Origin: Marinobacterium sp.
GTDB taxonomy: Bacteria; Pseudomonadota; Gammaproteobacteria; Pseudomonadales; Balneatricaceae
DNA: 64,000 nt
Direction of reading: 5' to 3'
Assembly (NCBI GenBank): GCA_025800125.1
Contig: JAOXSF010000001.1
Location: forward strand, 31,294-95,293
Shown: in pieces, positions 27,990-37,293 of the stretch
How positions within the stretch are numbered: position 1 is the first letter of the stretch
Layout of the letters: every line of letters starts with the position of its first letter
The notes under the pieces: model-generated
Told to the model about the DNA's origin: nothing
Seen by the model: only the letters and a program-made list of their open reading frames with translations
Database searches by the model: none
Translations under genes and position numbers: made by a program

Positions 27990-29495
27990 TCAAACAACAA
28001 AACTGCGAACGGCATTCCTTAACTGGCTGGAAAGCTCAGTAAACTCCTTACTGGCATAGAATGTTTTTTCGGCGTACGTTGATGTGCTTGCTGCCAGGTC
28101 ACTGACAGAACGTAGTCGTCCGCTGACTTCATCAGATACCTTTTCCTGCTCAATAGTTGTGTCAGCAATTTGCTGGTTGGTGCTGTTGATGGTGTTTACT
28201 GCTTCATGAATATCATGCAAGGCAACCTGGCTTTCTGTTGCCTGCTCCACACTCAGGCGCGCCGTTTCTCGACTCTCTTCCATGGCGCTGACTGCCTGGC
28301 GGCTACCACTTTGCAACGCTTCAATCATATGGTGAATCTCTTCGGTGGATTCCTGTGTGCGTTGTGCCAGGGTGCGAACCTCATCAGCAACGACAGCAAA
28401 TCCCCGGCCATTCTCACCAGCACGGGCTGCTTCAATTGCGGCGTTCAGAGCAAGCAGGTTGGTCTGGTCTGCAATATTGCGGATAACATCCAGCACGGTG
28501 CCAATACGGTCACTGTCTTCGGCCAGGCTGGTAATAATCCGGGTAGTCTGTTCTACCTGATCGGAAAGTTGTTCAACGTTTTCCACGCTGGATGCCATGA
28601 CGCGGGTACAGCTACTGGCGCGTTCTGCGGCCAGGCCCGCAGCTTCCAGCGCTTCGCTGGAGGAGTGACGAGCACTGCGTGACACACTTTCCAGCGTTGT
28701 GCTGAGCTGGCGGATAGTGCTGACCAGTTCATCGGCCGAGTTTTTCTGGCGCTGCATCTCCTCAATGCTGTTACCGCTCTGTGAAGAGAGTGATTCGGCT
28801 GAATCGTGCAGTTTGTCCGAAGCGTCACGGGTGGAGCTGACCACCCGATGGATGGTTTCCATGAACGTGTTGAAGTTGATGGCGAAAGCGCTGTGTGCGT
28901 TGCTTTTACGGTAGGTAATGTCCAATTTATCATCCTGCATCTGCAGATGTGAAGCGATCTGATGCAGTTCGGCTGTCTGAATGGCTTCGCGCTGTGAGCT
29001 ACGTGCCATCACGATCAGAATGGTGGATTCAAAGACAACATAGGCAGCATGCAGGAAGACCAGATAATAACTGGCTTCCGGAAATACATAAACCGCAAGC
29101 CCGGATGCCTGCATGAAGGTAAATAGAAAGTGGTGGACTGCGATGACGCCCGCAGCGCTGAGAATCACCATGAAATCGCGATAATAGAGTAAAAATGCGA
29201 GCAGACAAAAAATGGCAAAGTGCATTTCGATCATGCCGTTAGCCTGGTGTATTTCCAGCGCGGCGTAGAACATCAATGAGATGGCGATAACATGGCGGGT
29301 CAGGCGGCTGCCGGGCATTTGCCATGCCAGCACAGTTGCAACAGCTGCGGTAGGTAGCGCGATCAGAATTACTTCTGACCATGTGTCATTCCAGCTGGCC
29401 ATGGCAACTGAGACGAAGAAGAGAAACCAGATTACCTTCACGACCAGTCGGTCCGCTTTTATGTAATGATCCCGCAAATAGGCGCGTTTGTTCAT
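27990..29495 (-). CDS. Methyl-accepting chemotaxis protein with histidine-bearing membrane domain (paralogue 2, hypX operon)
   Basis: This receptor has the same length and layout as the preceding paralogue. A five- to six-helix membrane sensor (about 1-165) carries histidines at 68, 83, 92, 121, 122 and 149, in the same positions. The linker and signalling domain follow with [20 protein letters not shown] and [16 protein letters not shown]. An AAGGAG site precedes the ATG. It begins 21 bases after the thioredoxin-like gene, which itself follows hypX by 12 bases, so it looks like the last gene of a three-gene operon. A link between CO or redox state and chemotaxis is suggested by this context but not shown. 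Confidence 0.9.
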   Translation of the reverse strand: MNKRAYLRDHYIKADRLVVKVIWFLFFVSVAMASWNDTWSEVILIALPTAAVATVLAWQMPGSRLTRHVIAISLMFYAALEIHQANGMIEMHFAIFCLLAFLLYYRDFMVILSAAGVIAVHHFLFTFMQASGLAVYVFPEASYYLVFLHAAYVVFESTILIVMARSSQREAIQTAELHQIASHLQMQDDKLDITYRKSNAHSAFAINFNTFMETIHRVVSSTRDASDKLHDSAESLSSQSGNSIEEMQRQKNSADELVSTIRQLSTTLESVSRSARHSSSEALEAAGLAAERASSCTRVMASSVENVEQLSDQVEQTTRIITSLAEDSDRIGTVLDVIRNIADQTNLLALNAAIEAARAGENGRGFAVVADEVRTLAQRTQESTEEIHHMIEALQSGSRQAVSAMEESRETARLSVEQATESQVALHDIHEAVNTINSTNQQIADTTIEQEKVSDEVSGRLRSVSDLAASTSTYAEKTFYASKEFTELSSQLRNAVRSFVV

Positions 29496-29516
29496 CAGGG
29501 GGAAACTCCTTGTAAA

Positions 29517-30179
29517 TCAGTCACTTTCAGGCCAGCGGCAAAAGCAGCCAGAGCCTGAAATACTACCGGACTGAGGCTGGCGTCCTGCCAGCAGATGTTT
29601 GAATACGGTTTCGACCAGGCCATCACCACTGGGCAGGCAGAGCGCGCCCAGTGTGTAGGGGCCGAAATAGGTCAGATGGCCCTGGGCGTTGAGAATGGCG
29701 GTAGATGGGCTTGCCGTCAACTGCACGGGGAGCGCCAGTGTGCTGGCTGATACTACAGTGGCACCGGGGAATAGTGTCGGGGCCTGTTGTAGCCATTGCT
29801 CGGGGTTGTCGACCCGATCATTGAGTACCACCATAAAACGGATACCCTGAGGGCCAAATTCTTCAATCAGTTGCTGGACATGCTGAATATTAAAGCGGCT
29901 GCACAGGCAATCAGGGTCCCAGAAATGTACTAGAACACCTTGGCTTGGGCTGGTCAGCAGGCCGGGGTGTTTTGCCTGAATAAACTGCTGCAGATGATCA
30001 CCCATGCGGGCGTTCTCAAAATGCACGTACTGTTCATGGCCGGGTGGATAGAATAGCCTGATATCACGGATCAGAAACCACCAGAAGGCGTAACACATGG
30101 CGATCAGCCATACGAAAACCAGCAGACCCATCAGGATCTGCTGGCGGCGGGAGCTATGCGCTTGGGCTACTTCATTCAC
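29517..30179 (-). CDS. Membrane-anchored thioredoxin-like protein (DUF6436-like) with CxC motifs
   Basis: The 220-residue protein has one N-terminal transmembrane helix (about 15-37) and a periplasmic thioredoxin-like domain (about 65-205). In place of CxxC it has CxC, Cys91 and Cys93 in FWDPDCLCSRF. The cis-Pro region reads LTASPSTAILN, and VHFWDPDC has the typical strand before the active site. A second CxC (Cys212 and Cys214) closes the C-terminal tail. It may act as a disulphide or metal-handling protein in the periplasm. It lies between hypX and a chemoreceptor gene with gaps of 12 and 21 bases. Confidence 0.75.
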   Translation of the reverse strand: MNEVAQAHSSRRQQILMGLLVFVWLIAMCYAFWWFLIRDIRLFYPPGHEQYVHFENARMGDHLQQFIQAKHPGLLTSPSQGVLVHFWDPDCLCSRFNIQHVQQLIEEFGPQGIRFMVVLNDRVDNPEQWLQQAPTLFPGATVVSASTLALPVQLTASPSTAILNAQGHLTYFGPYTLGALCLPSGDGLVETVFKHLLAGRQPQSGSISGSGCFCRWPESD

Positions 30180-30191
30180 GTTGATAACAGC

Positions 30192-31928
30192 TTATTCCAT
30201 GTCTGCCATTTCAGCCATCAGCTCTGCTGCGGGCTGACGGTGTATGGCCAGGTGGTCAGGTGTTGCCGTGGCTGGACGTTTGAGAACAAAGTTAGTACGT
30301 GCTTCGTGGTAGCTACGATCTTCACCGAAGAAATTCAGGTGCATATGTGCCAGTTCCATTTCACGGCAGGCCAGCATATCGTCAGCATGTTTTTCGATAA
30401 TGTGGACCTTGGTTGTCAGCATGCTTTCCAGCTGTGGTGACTGACTGAGTTGCTCGGCAATACGTTCAATCTGCTGACGGAAGCTGTACGGGTTGTGCAG
30501 ATCACGGTAGATAACGCCGTCAACCAGGCCAAATTTGCATGCGTCTTCTGCCCCCAGTGGCAGACAGGATTGAGTCAGTGACTCTGCCATCTCTTCTCCT
30601 ACCCGGCGTGGCAGGCTCCATGTCCAGAATTCAGAACCATAGAGGCCGCCCATACTGCGATAGTGCGGGTTCAGTACTACACCTTCACGTACAAAAACTC
30701 GGTCGGCAGCTAGTGCCAGCATCACTCCGCCTGCACCGGCACTACCATGAATCGCTGCAATGGTCAGTTTGTCACGGGTTAGCAGAATGGCCTGTACCAG
30801 GTCGTTGATTGCGTTGATATTAGCCCAGGACTCAGTGGCAGGGTCATTGGCTGCCTCAATAACGTTCAGGTGAATACCGTTAGACCAGTAGTCCCGGCCC
30901 CCCATTAGTACCAGGGTTTTGATGGGACGCTGACAGGCTTCGTTATAGGCGGTAGTCAGGCGTTCACATTGACGGGTACTCATGGCACCGTTGTAGAAGT
31001 CAAAGTGAAGGTAGCCAACATCACCGCTCTCTTCATACCAGATTTCACGGAAAGTTTGCTCGGTACCGGTATAGAGTGCAGGCAATGGTTTCTCTGGCAC
31101 ACCTTGCAGGTGCTCAGCCAGTAGATCAGTCGCGCGCTGTTTGAAGTGTCCTGTTGGGCTGCGCTTCTTCAGATGGGTGATCCAGACGGCACCGTCATTG
31201 GCTGCAATACAGATTGCTCCTTCTCGAGTGGCAATAATCTCACCCGGCGTACCAACCAGTGTGCTTTCCGGGTGGGCTCCGCAGAGGAAATATTCCTCAT
31301 CAAACAGCGTGTCCAGCAGGCCCGGGGCACCGTCAGCAGAGCGCACCTTGCGCAGAATGACTTCAACCGGGTCTTCCTGCCAGTTGACGTGGCGGCTGGT
31401 CTGGCGTAACAGCGGGCGGCAGCGCCCATGTACATCTTCGTGGCTGTAGTCCAGTGGCTCAGGAACATAGTGGCCGTTAGCAATGCGTTTGACGGTTGTT
31501 CTGATAACCCCCATTGCTGCCTGGACAACTTCATCGCGGTAGATGCTGCTTTTACTGCCATCTCGCATGGCAAATTCAGCGCTGGCCCAGATGGCTCCGG
31601 AGTCCATTTCATAATCTGCCGATACTGCTGTCACACCCCAGTAATCAGCGTGTTCAAGAATAGCCCAGTCCAGCGAGGATGGGCCGCGATCACCACGAAT
31701 ACCCGGATGCACGATGATACAGGGCGTATTTTGCCAGATATCGTCAGGCACGACCTTGGTCAGCATGGGGCAGAGAATAAGATCAGGCTTGAATAGTGCG
31801 ATTCCTTCTCGCACCTGATCCGGGTTGATGAAGACTTCTATACTGACCTCATGACCCATTGTCTGAAGTTCAACATGGGCAGCCTGAGTCAGACTGTTGT
31901 AACTGGTTGATAACAGCAGAATACGCAT
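30192..31928 (-). CDS. hypX: HypX/HoxX-type CO-producing hydrogenase maturation protein
   Basis: HypX converts the formyl group of 10-formyl-tetrahydrofolate into carbon monoxide through formyl-CoA, supplying the CO ligand of NiFe hydrogenases under oxygen. The 578-residue protein has both domains. The formyltransferase-like N-terminal half includes IIVHPGIRGDRGPSSLDWAI around His74. The enoyl-CoA hydratase-like C-terminal half has LMGGRDYWSNGIHLN, HGSAGAGGVMLALAADR and GGLYGSEFWTWSLPRRVG. It leads a probable operon with a CxC thioredoxin-like protein and a chemoreceptor. No hydrogenase structural or hyp genes are in the window. The long upstream gap (31929-32611) holds its promoter. Confidence 0.88.
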   Translation of the reverse strand: MRILLLSTSYNSLTQAAHVELQTMGHEVSIEVFINPDQVREGIALFKPDLILCPMLTKVVPDDIWQNTPCIIVHPGIRGDRGPSSLDWAILEHADYWGVTAVSADYEMDSGAIWASAEFAMRDGSKSSIYRDEVVQAAMGVIRTTVKRIANGHYVPEPLDYSHEDVHGRCRPLLRQTSRHVNWQEDPVEVILRKVRSADGAPGLLDTLFDEEYFLCGAHPESTLVGTPGEIIATREGAICIAANDGAVWITHLKKRSPTGHFKQRATDLLAEHLQGVPEKPLPALYTGTEQTFREIWYEESGDVGYLHFDFYNGAMSTRQCERLTTAYNEACQRPIKTLVLMGGRDYWSNGIHLNVIEAANDPATESWANINAINDLVQAILLTRDKLTIAAIHGSAGAGGVMLALAADRVFVREGVVLNPHYRSMGGLYGSEFWTWSLPRRVGEEMAESLTQSCLPLGAEDACKFGLVDGVIYRDLHNPYSFRQQIERIAEQLSQSPQLESMLTTKVHIIEKHADDMLACREMELAHMHLNFFGEDRSYHEARTNFVLKRPATATPDHLAIHRQPAAELMAEMADME

Positions 31929-32611
31929 AGGTAAATCCTTTTAACCGTGAGTATCAGATACCCGCAATTGTTAAGAGTGATCTCTGCGCAACGATCAGGC
32001 CTTTTCTTTTCTGGGCGCAGCTGATCAGCTGTCCGGGATGTTACCCCGATCATGGTTTTAAAAACCAGATAAGCCAGTGAGTACAATAAGTGAACCTGTT
32101 GGTATTTAGAGTTGTAATCAGTCTCTATATTTTGCTTTATGTGGGTTAACTACTTGTTAATAGCGACTCTTGAATTTTTTGATTTTTGTTGTTTTTTTGC
32201 TGGTATTTTATGCTGTTTTTAAGTTTTTTTGATTTTTATATTAATCCTCACTAAATACTTTTGGCGAGGTGAGGTGTAAAAAATATCCAGTTAAAGCATG
32301 ATTTTCTCTAAAATTTCACATATACCAACCAGAAGGTAAGTATAAAAATAGGAAAATTCCTTAACCATATCTACCTGGCTTAAGGGTTTTTCTGGGTGCT
32401 TTATAACGAGTGAACAGAGATTTGAAGGGATGAGTGCCACATATGGTTTCTTAATATAGCCGGAGCGACATATAGCAGGAGCGACATATAGCCGGAGCGA
32501 CATATAGCAGGAGCGATGTACGGGGCCATCTGTACGGGCTTTGTTACGCTTGTCGATGGTGCCATCCATGGCGGCATCATCAGTAGCACCGTGTTACTTG
32601 CATCATACCGT
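31929..32611. other. AT-rich intergenic region upstream of hypX
   Basis: This 683-base stretch is strongly AT-rich from about 32100 to 32350, unlike its surroundings. It holds a 16-bp tandem repeat at 32454-32517. The minus-strand frames here translate repeat or T-rich sequence and are not believed. The hypX promoter should be near its left end. Confidence 0.7.
32454..32517. repeat. Four tandem 16-bp units
   Basis: ATATAGCCGGAGCGAC alternates with ATATAGCAGGAGCGAC, four units in all, the last with one further change. The alternation of C and A at one position suggests a 32-bp double unit was itself duplicated. Confidence 0.93.
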
Positions 32612-32953
32612 TTAATGAACTGCCGCCTGGCGAGGGGAGTGCATCATCAGCTCCAGCTGGTTCTGCAAGTTTGATAGCTGCTGGTCAAAATTGAGAATCT
32701 GGCTGCGCAGCAACAACAGTTTTTCGTAAATACTTTCTGGAATAGGGTGGTTCTGCTGAGTGCAGCTCCCCAGTGTTACAACCGCCGGGCCGTCGAAAGT
32801 TGCTACATCGAGTGGTACATAGAGTAACGCCGCCATTTGCACACGCAGACGTATCACCTCTTCATAACCAGGGAGAGGTTTCTGGCCACTGGCCCAGCCC
32901 TGAACCTGGTTGTCCAGCGTATTGAGCTGGTTAATAATCTGTTTGATAGACAT
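32612..32953 (-). CDS. Small hypothetical helical protein
   Basis: This 113-residue cytoplasmic protein has no known family to me. It starts MSIKQIINQLNTLD at 32953 behind a perfect AGGAGGT site, which favours it over an upstream in-frame start. Both ends are predicted helical with heptad-like Leu spacing (QILNFDQQLSNLQNQLELM at the C-terminus), suggesting a helical hairpin or coiled coil. A hydrophobic segment in the middle (MAALLYVPLD) is too short for the membrane. It is divergent from the RNase Z gene, with a repeat-bearing gap between them. Confidence 0.65.
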   Translation of the reverse strand: MSIKQIINQLNTLDNQVQGWASGQKPLPGYEEVIRLRVQMAALLYVPLDVATFDGPAVVTLGSCTQQNHPIPESIYEKLLLLRSQILNFDQQLSNLQNQLELMMHSPRQAAVH

Positions 32954-33202
32954 GGTAACCTCCTGTCCTGTGAGTACATTGTGTTGCACCTGTTATGCAG
33001 AATAGCTGTGGTTGTCAGTCGGCACAGGGGTGCCCATCAGTCTGTACAGCACATCATTCCATGAGTAACTGGAGCGGCTACTTTCGCTGCCCCGTCAGAA
33101 TCCAGTCTAGTCCAGATACGTATGGCAGGCAGGGCATAGCGATGAAAAATCTGCGTTTGCTGAACAGTCATTCTGATGCTATCTGCATCGCTAACTGCGA
33201 CC

Positions 33203-33240
33203 ACCAGTAATTACAAACACCAGTAATTACAAACACCAAC
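33203..33240. repeat. Tandem 16-bp duplication before rnz
   Basis: ACCAGTAATTACAAAC occurs twice exactly, then ACCAAC starts a third copy. It ends one base before the GGAGG ribosome site of rnz. Confidence 0.92.
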
Positions 33241-33251
33241 GGAGGTGCCGG

Positions 33252-34262
33252 GTGAAGATTACGTTTCTGGGAACAGCGTCGGGGGCTCCGGGTCGGGAGC
33301 GTAATGTCAGTGCGACAGCGGTACAGCCTGCAAATGGCAGAGCCTGGGTGCTGGTCGATTGTGGTGAAGCGACTCAGCACCAGCTGTTACGTACGGCTTT
33401 GTCGCCACAGCGACTGGCAGCCATCCTGATTACACATGTCCATGGTGATCACTGTTACGGTTTACCGGGTCTGCTGGCCTCCTGTCAGTTGAACGGGCGT
33501 ACGGCGCCGCTGACGATTGTTGGCCCGGCCGACATCTGGCATTACTTGCAGGCTGTCATCCGTTTTACTCAGTTACAGATCGGTTTCGAACTGCGCTTTG
33601 TTGATGTGAGTGATGCGTTAGCGCTGGAGGTGGCCGGGCTGGCAATATCCGCTGTTTCCCTTAGCCACCGGGTGCCTTGCTGGGGCTACCGGTTACAGGA
33701 GGTGAGCGTTGAGCGGCGCCTGAATATACAGCGCCTGCGGTATGATGGCGTAATAGCAGGCCCCGAATGGGGGCTGTTGCAGAAAGGACAGGATGTACGG
33801 CTGGCAGATGGTCGTTTGCTTCGCAGTGCTGATTATACCTGTGTTGCCCATATGCCACGTGCTGTAGTGGTGGCTGGTGATAATGACCAACCTGAGCTGC
33901 TGGCACCGCTATGTGATCGCCATACGGTGCTGGTACACGAAGCAACCTATACCAATGATGTGCTACAGCAGGTAGGCCCGGAACCGCAACATAGCAGTGC
34001 AGCTATGGTTGCAGAGTTTGCCAGCAAAGCCGGTTTGCAGAATCTGATTCTGACACATTTCAGCCCTCGTTACCTGAAACGCCCACGCCGAAGGAAAGAT
34101 CGCTCTATGGCTCAGTTGCGGTCTGAAGCTCAGGCGGGTTATTGCGGCAACCTGTTTCTGGCGGAAGACTTCCAGTGCTATCAGATTGCCTCGGGTGGCG
34201 ATGTCAGTCTGTTACAGGACAGCCCGTCAGCGCTGTTGAATCAAAACACCGTAAGTCAGTAA
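33252..34262 (+). CDS. rnz: Ribonuclease Z
   Basis: RNase Z cuts the 3' trailer from tRNA precursors lacking CCA. The 336-residue product is a metallo-beta-lactamase-fold enzyme of the short ElaC type, with FLGTASGAPGRERNVS near the N-terminus, the zinc motif THVHGDHCYGLPG, SHRVPCWGYR, an Asp ligand in AGDN and the late His in LILTHFSPRY. It begins with GTG just after GGAGG. The C-terminal tail is slightly longer than in E. coli. It stands alone in front of the flagellinolysin gene. Confidence 0.9.
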   Translation: MKITFLGTASGAPGRERNVSATAVQPANGRAWVLVDCGEATQHQLLRTALSPQRLAAILITHVHGDHCYGLPGLLASCQLNGRTAPLTIVGPADIWHYLQAVIRFTQLQIGFELRFVDVSDALALEVAGLAISAVSLSHRVPCWGYRLQEVSVERRLNIQRLRYDGVIAGPEWGLLQKGQDVRLADGRLLRSADYTCVAHMPRAVVVAGDNDQPELLAPLCDRHTVLVHEATYTNDVLQQVGPEPQHSSAAMVAEFASKAGLQNLILTHFSPRYLKRPRRRKDRSMAQLRSEAQAGYCGNLFLAEDFQCYQIASGGDVSLLQDSPSALLNQNTVSQ

Positions 34263-34420
34263 GGAAAATAAGGGTGAGTCACTAAAGAACGTTGCAATGA
34301 CAAAAGATTAGCGCTGGAGAGCTGCCATGAAATCAGAGCATGACTGAATGGTGAAGTGGCCGTATGGTGTCATGTACATGAATATGCAGCTTTGCTTATG
34401 AACTTTAGTACGAAACTCAG

Positions 34421-34428
34421 GCCGACAA
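34421..34428 (+). promoter_or_regulatory. Weak sigma-28-like -10 element before the flagellin gene
   Basis: GCCGACAA differs by one base from the flagellar sigma-28 -10 GCCGATAA and lies 63 bases before the flagellin start. No TAAA is found at the proper distance upstream, so this is only a candidate. Confidence 0.25.
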
Positions 34429-34490
34429 CTTTAGAAACCGGTACGTTCAGCCGTTAGTCTCAAGGCAAAGGCAGGGACAGGTGGCCAACT

Positions 34491-36164
34491 ATGCGTATCA
34501 ACACCAATGTAAACTCCATCAGTGCACGTAATGCACTGACCCGTCACACCGCGACAACTGAAACTTCAATGGAGCGGCTGACTACCGGCAAGCGTATCAA
34601 TACAGCCGCAGATGATGCTGCGGGTCTTTCTATTTCGACTCGCATGCGCTCAGATATTCTGGGTGCTCGCCAGGGCATACGCAATGCCAATGATGCAGTG
34701 TCATTTCTGCAGACGGCTGAAGGCTCGCTGGAAACTGTAGAAGAGATGTTACAGCGCTCCCGAGAGCTGCTGGTGCAATATGCCAACGACACCAATGTGC
34801 AGTTCGATCGCAGTGCAATTCAGCAGGAAGTTGATCATCTGACAGCAGGTATTCAGCAGCTGACTGAGCAAACCCGCTTTAATGGTGAGCCGGTGTTCGG
34901 GGATGAAAGTACATTGCAAGGGAAAGATGCCATCGAGTATGCCTTGCAGACTTACTGGTTGCCAGAAGCTGAGTATCTGATTGAAGAACATTTTGGTTTG
35001 ACGGGAAAAGGTAAACCAATAGAGCTTAACTATGAAAATGATCCCGCATCGACCTATGCTGCTTCTGTCAGCTCGCGCGATTACAATGCCGCTACAGATG
35101 AATTTGACCGCTTCATTCTGAATATCAATCTGGCTGCTTTTCCTGATGTATCACTGCCTGATGGTGGGAAAACTGACTGGGTACTGGACCGTACTATTGC
35201 CCATGAGATGGTACACGCTGTGATGCGGGCGAATATGGGAATGGTGCCTGCGACGCCTAATGAAGTGCCAGGCTGGTTTACAGAAGGTACTGCACAATTG
35301 ATTGAAGGTGGTGATGACGATGTAGCCCGGATACTGCGGAACCCGGCGCATACAGCCGCCACGTTGATGACGCACCTGAAAACAACCCCGGGCTCTCCAG
35401 CCCCTCCCTCCGATGTGGCTGCCGGATATGCGTCTGCCTATGTTGCCGGTCGAATGCTGCATGATGCTGCTGGTGGTGAAGAAAGCGGCGGGATTAAGCG
35501 GCTTATGTCGCTGATGAGTGATGGGCAGACGCTTGATCAGGCTATTGCTGCAACCACTCCCTTTGCCAGCAAGGCTGCGTTCGAGGCTTATATGCAGGGG
35601 CCGGATGGTGAATCCTATATCAATAGTATGAGTCTGTACGATAGAGATACCGGAGCCATTCACGGTTCTGACTATGGCTTCAGATCAAAAGACTCCAAGG
35701 GAACGCTTGTCAACCGTGCTTATCGTACGGATGAAGACAATATGCGTCTTACTGGCGCGCGAAATATGACCCGGGAGCTAGGTACCCATATTCAGATGAG
35801 CGGTGCAGTGGGAGACCAGCTGGCGCTGGATCGTATTTTTGTGGATGAGGGGGCCATTGGTTTGCGTGGACTGCGGTTGTCAGATACCGAGCAGGCTTTT
35901 GAACAGATCGACCTGGCGCTGGATATTGTAGGCAGTAAGCGTAGCTTGCTGGGGGCGATGCAGAACCGACTGGACTTTGCGCTGAACAGCCTGGATGTCT
36001 TTGCTGAACAGACATCGGCTGCCCGTTCCCGAATTAAAGATGCTGACTATGCCCTGGAAACGGCTGAATTATCGCGTAGCAAAGTGACCAGTCAGGCGGC
36101 TCAGACCATGCTGGCTCAGGCGAACACGCAGCCACAGGATGTGTTGCAGCTGTTACAGTTCTGA
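34491..36164 (+). CDS. Flagellin with internal zinc metalloprotease domain (flagellinolysin type)
   Basis: The 557-residue protein has normal flagellin ends: D0/D1 at the start (MRINTNVNSISARNAL, DDAAGLSIS, FLQTAEGSL; about 1-140) and at the end (RSRIKDADYALETAELSR to DVLQLLQF; about 420-557). In place of the variable surface region is a protease domain (about 145-415) with HEMVH at 238-242 and Glu265 in WFTEGTAQLIEG, the gluzincin HExxH...E arrangement. Such flagellins are known to polymerise into filaments that cleave protein on the cell surface. It stands alone, away from any flagellar gene cluster in the window. The start follows AGGGACAGGTGG. Confidence 0.9.
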   Translation: MRINTNVNSISARNALTRHTATTETSMERLTTGKRINTAADDAAGLSISTRMRSDILGARQGIRNANDAVSFLQTAEGSLETVEEMLQRSRELLVQYANDTNVQFDRSAIQQEVDHLTAGIQQLTEQTRFNGEPVFGDESTLQGKDAIEYALQTYWLPEAEYLIEEHFGLTGKGKPIELNYENDPASTYAASVSSRDYNAATDEFDRFILNINLAAFPDVSLPDGGKTDWVLDRTIAHEMVHAVMRANMGMVPATPNEVPGWFTEGTAQLIEGGDDDVARILRNPAHTAATLMTHLKTTPGSPAPPSDVAAGYASAYVAGRMLHDAAGGEESGGIKRLMSLMSDGQTLDQAIAATTPFASKAAFEAYMQGPDGESYINSMSLYDRDTGAIHGSDYGFRSKDSKGTLVNRAYRTDEDNMRLTGARNMTRELGTHIQMSGAVGDQLALDRIFVDEGAIGLRGLRLSDTEQAFEQIDLALDIVGSKRSLLGAMQNRLDFALNSLDVFAEQTSAARSRIKDADYALETAELSRSKVTSQAAQTMLAQANTQPQDVLQLLQF

Positions 36165-36408
36165 TTGCGCCGGTTAATATAAAAAGCCCCTTCTGAAAGC
36201 TTGTCCAAAATACTTTGTTTTTTAAACGCAATGGTCAGGCTGCCGACACTTCCGGCTTGCTGTGCTATCCCCATCTGGTTTCTCTGATAATCGTCACCCC
36301 CTGATTTACAGGGCTGTGCAGATGCGTGTGACTGTCTTATGCTGTGGTAGTTTGCATTGGTACAGGCTGGGCCTGTATCTGTTACTCGCTGATCACACAG
36401 GAGGCACA

Positions 36409-37002
36409 GTGGAATCAGAACAGCAGAAGTGGGATCGGCGCTATCGTGATAAAGCGCTGTTATTACCTACCCCGCAACGTTTTATTGAGCAGTCTGCAGC
36501 ACAATTGATGCCTGGTACTGTGCTTGATCTCGCCAGTGGTGATGGTGCCAATTCATTGTATCTGGCGCGTAAAGGGTTCGATGTGATAGCGGCGGATATA
36601 TCGTCTGAAGCGCTGGAGAGATTGAACTACTTTGCTGTCATGCTGGGGGTTGAAATTCGTACGGTGCAGCTGGACGTTGATCAGCCTGACTGGGTTGAGA
36701 TGCTGAATGAAGTTGAGCCCGGCGTGATTAACAACATGGTGATGACCTGGTTCAAACCCTGGTTGCCGCTCTGGCATCAGATGGCGGAGCGGTTGGCACC
36801 CGAGGGCAATATTCTATTGAGCACCTACAACATACAACAGCATCATAAACATGGTTTTAATGCTGATTATTGCCTGCGCCCGGCGGAGTATACCGGTGTG
36901 GTTCCTTCGCTCAGTACCCGCTACAGCGCGTCGGTGGTGATTGATGACAGCTATACCGATGAATATATTTTTCAGAAACAGGCTGTACAACAGCAGCTCT
37001 GA
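36409..37002 (+). CDS. SAM-dependent methyltransferase
   Basis: The 197-residue class I methyltransferase resembles the TehB/tellurite-resistance group. Motif I is VLDLASGDGANSLYLA, the acidic residue of motif II lies in VIAADISSEALE, and LDVDQPD and NNMVMTWFKPWLPL follow. The GTG start at 36409 is chosen because AGGAGG sits five bases upstream and the product begins VESEQQKWDRRYRD, where the family begins; a longer frame from 36262 would add an odd Cys-rich leader. The substrate is unknown. It follows the flagellinolysin gene by 244 bases on the same strand, probably as a separate unit. Confidence 0.82.
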   Translation: MESEQQKWDRRYRDKALLLPTPQRFIEQSAAQLMPGTVLDLASGDGANSLYLARKGFDVIAADISSEALERLNYFAVMLGVEIRTVQLDVDQPDWVEMLNEVEPGVINNMVMTWFKPWLPLWHQMAERLAPEGNILLSTYNIQQHHKHGFNADYCLRPAEYTGVVPSLSTRYSASVVIDDSYTDEYIFQKQAVQQQL

Positions 37003-37293
37003 ACACCGGTCCTTCCTGGCTGCAGGGTGTGTATAATTTCAGTATTCAGCTGAATCTGTTGCCCTGCAGCACTTTTTTTCGCCCCCTCCAGGGGGGGGAT
37101 TGTCGATAGCTTCTGTGGATAAGCTTCTGGGAGCTCCCGGTTGAGTCCTGGCAGGTAAACGTCAGTAGCTGGAACAGTTCTACTGACGGCTGTGTCATTA
37201 ATGCGCATATTTCCGTTACCAAGCCACCAGGGTTTTTCATACCAGAGAAGGCCCGCAGTGATGCAGGCCTGAATGATGCAGGTCTGAACAGAA

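Noticed and set aside
32454..32517. CRISPR-like array
   Set aside because: Here and at the other arrays the copies are directly adjacent with no unique spacers, and no cas gene is present.
34263..34490. Full sigma-28 or sigma-54 promoter of the flagellin gene
   Set aside because: Only a -10-like GCCGACAA is present; no matching -35 or GG/GC pair at the right spacing.
37083..37099. C-run/G-run hairpin as a terminator
   Set aside because: No T-run follows on either strand in the needed direction.
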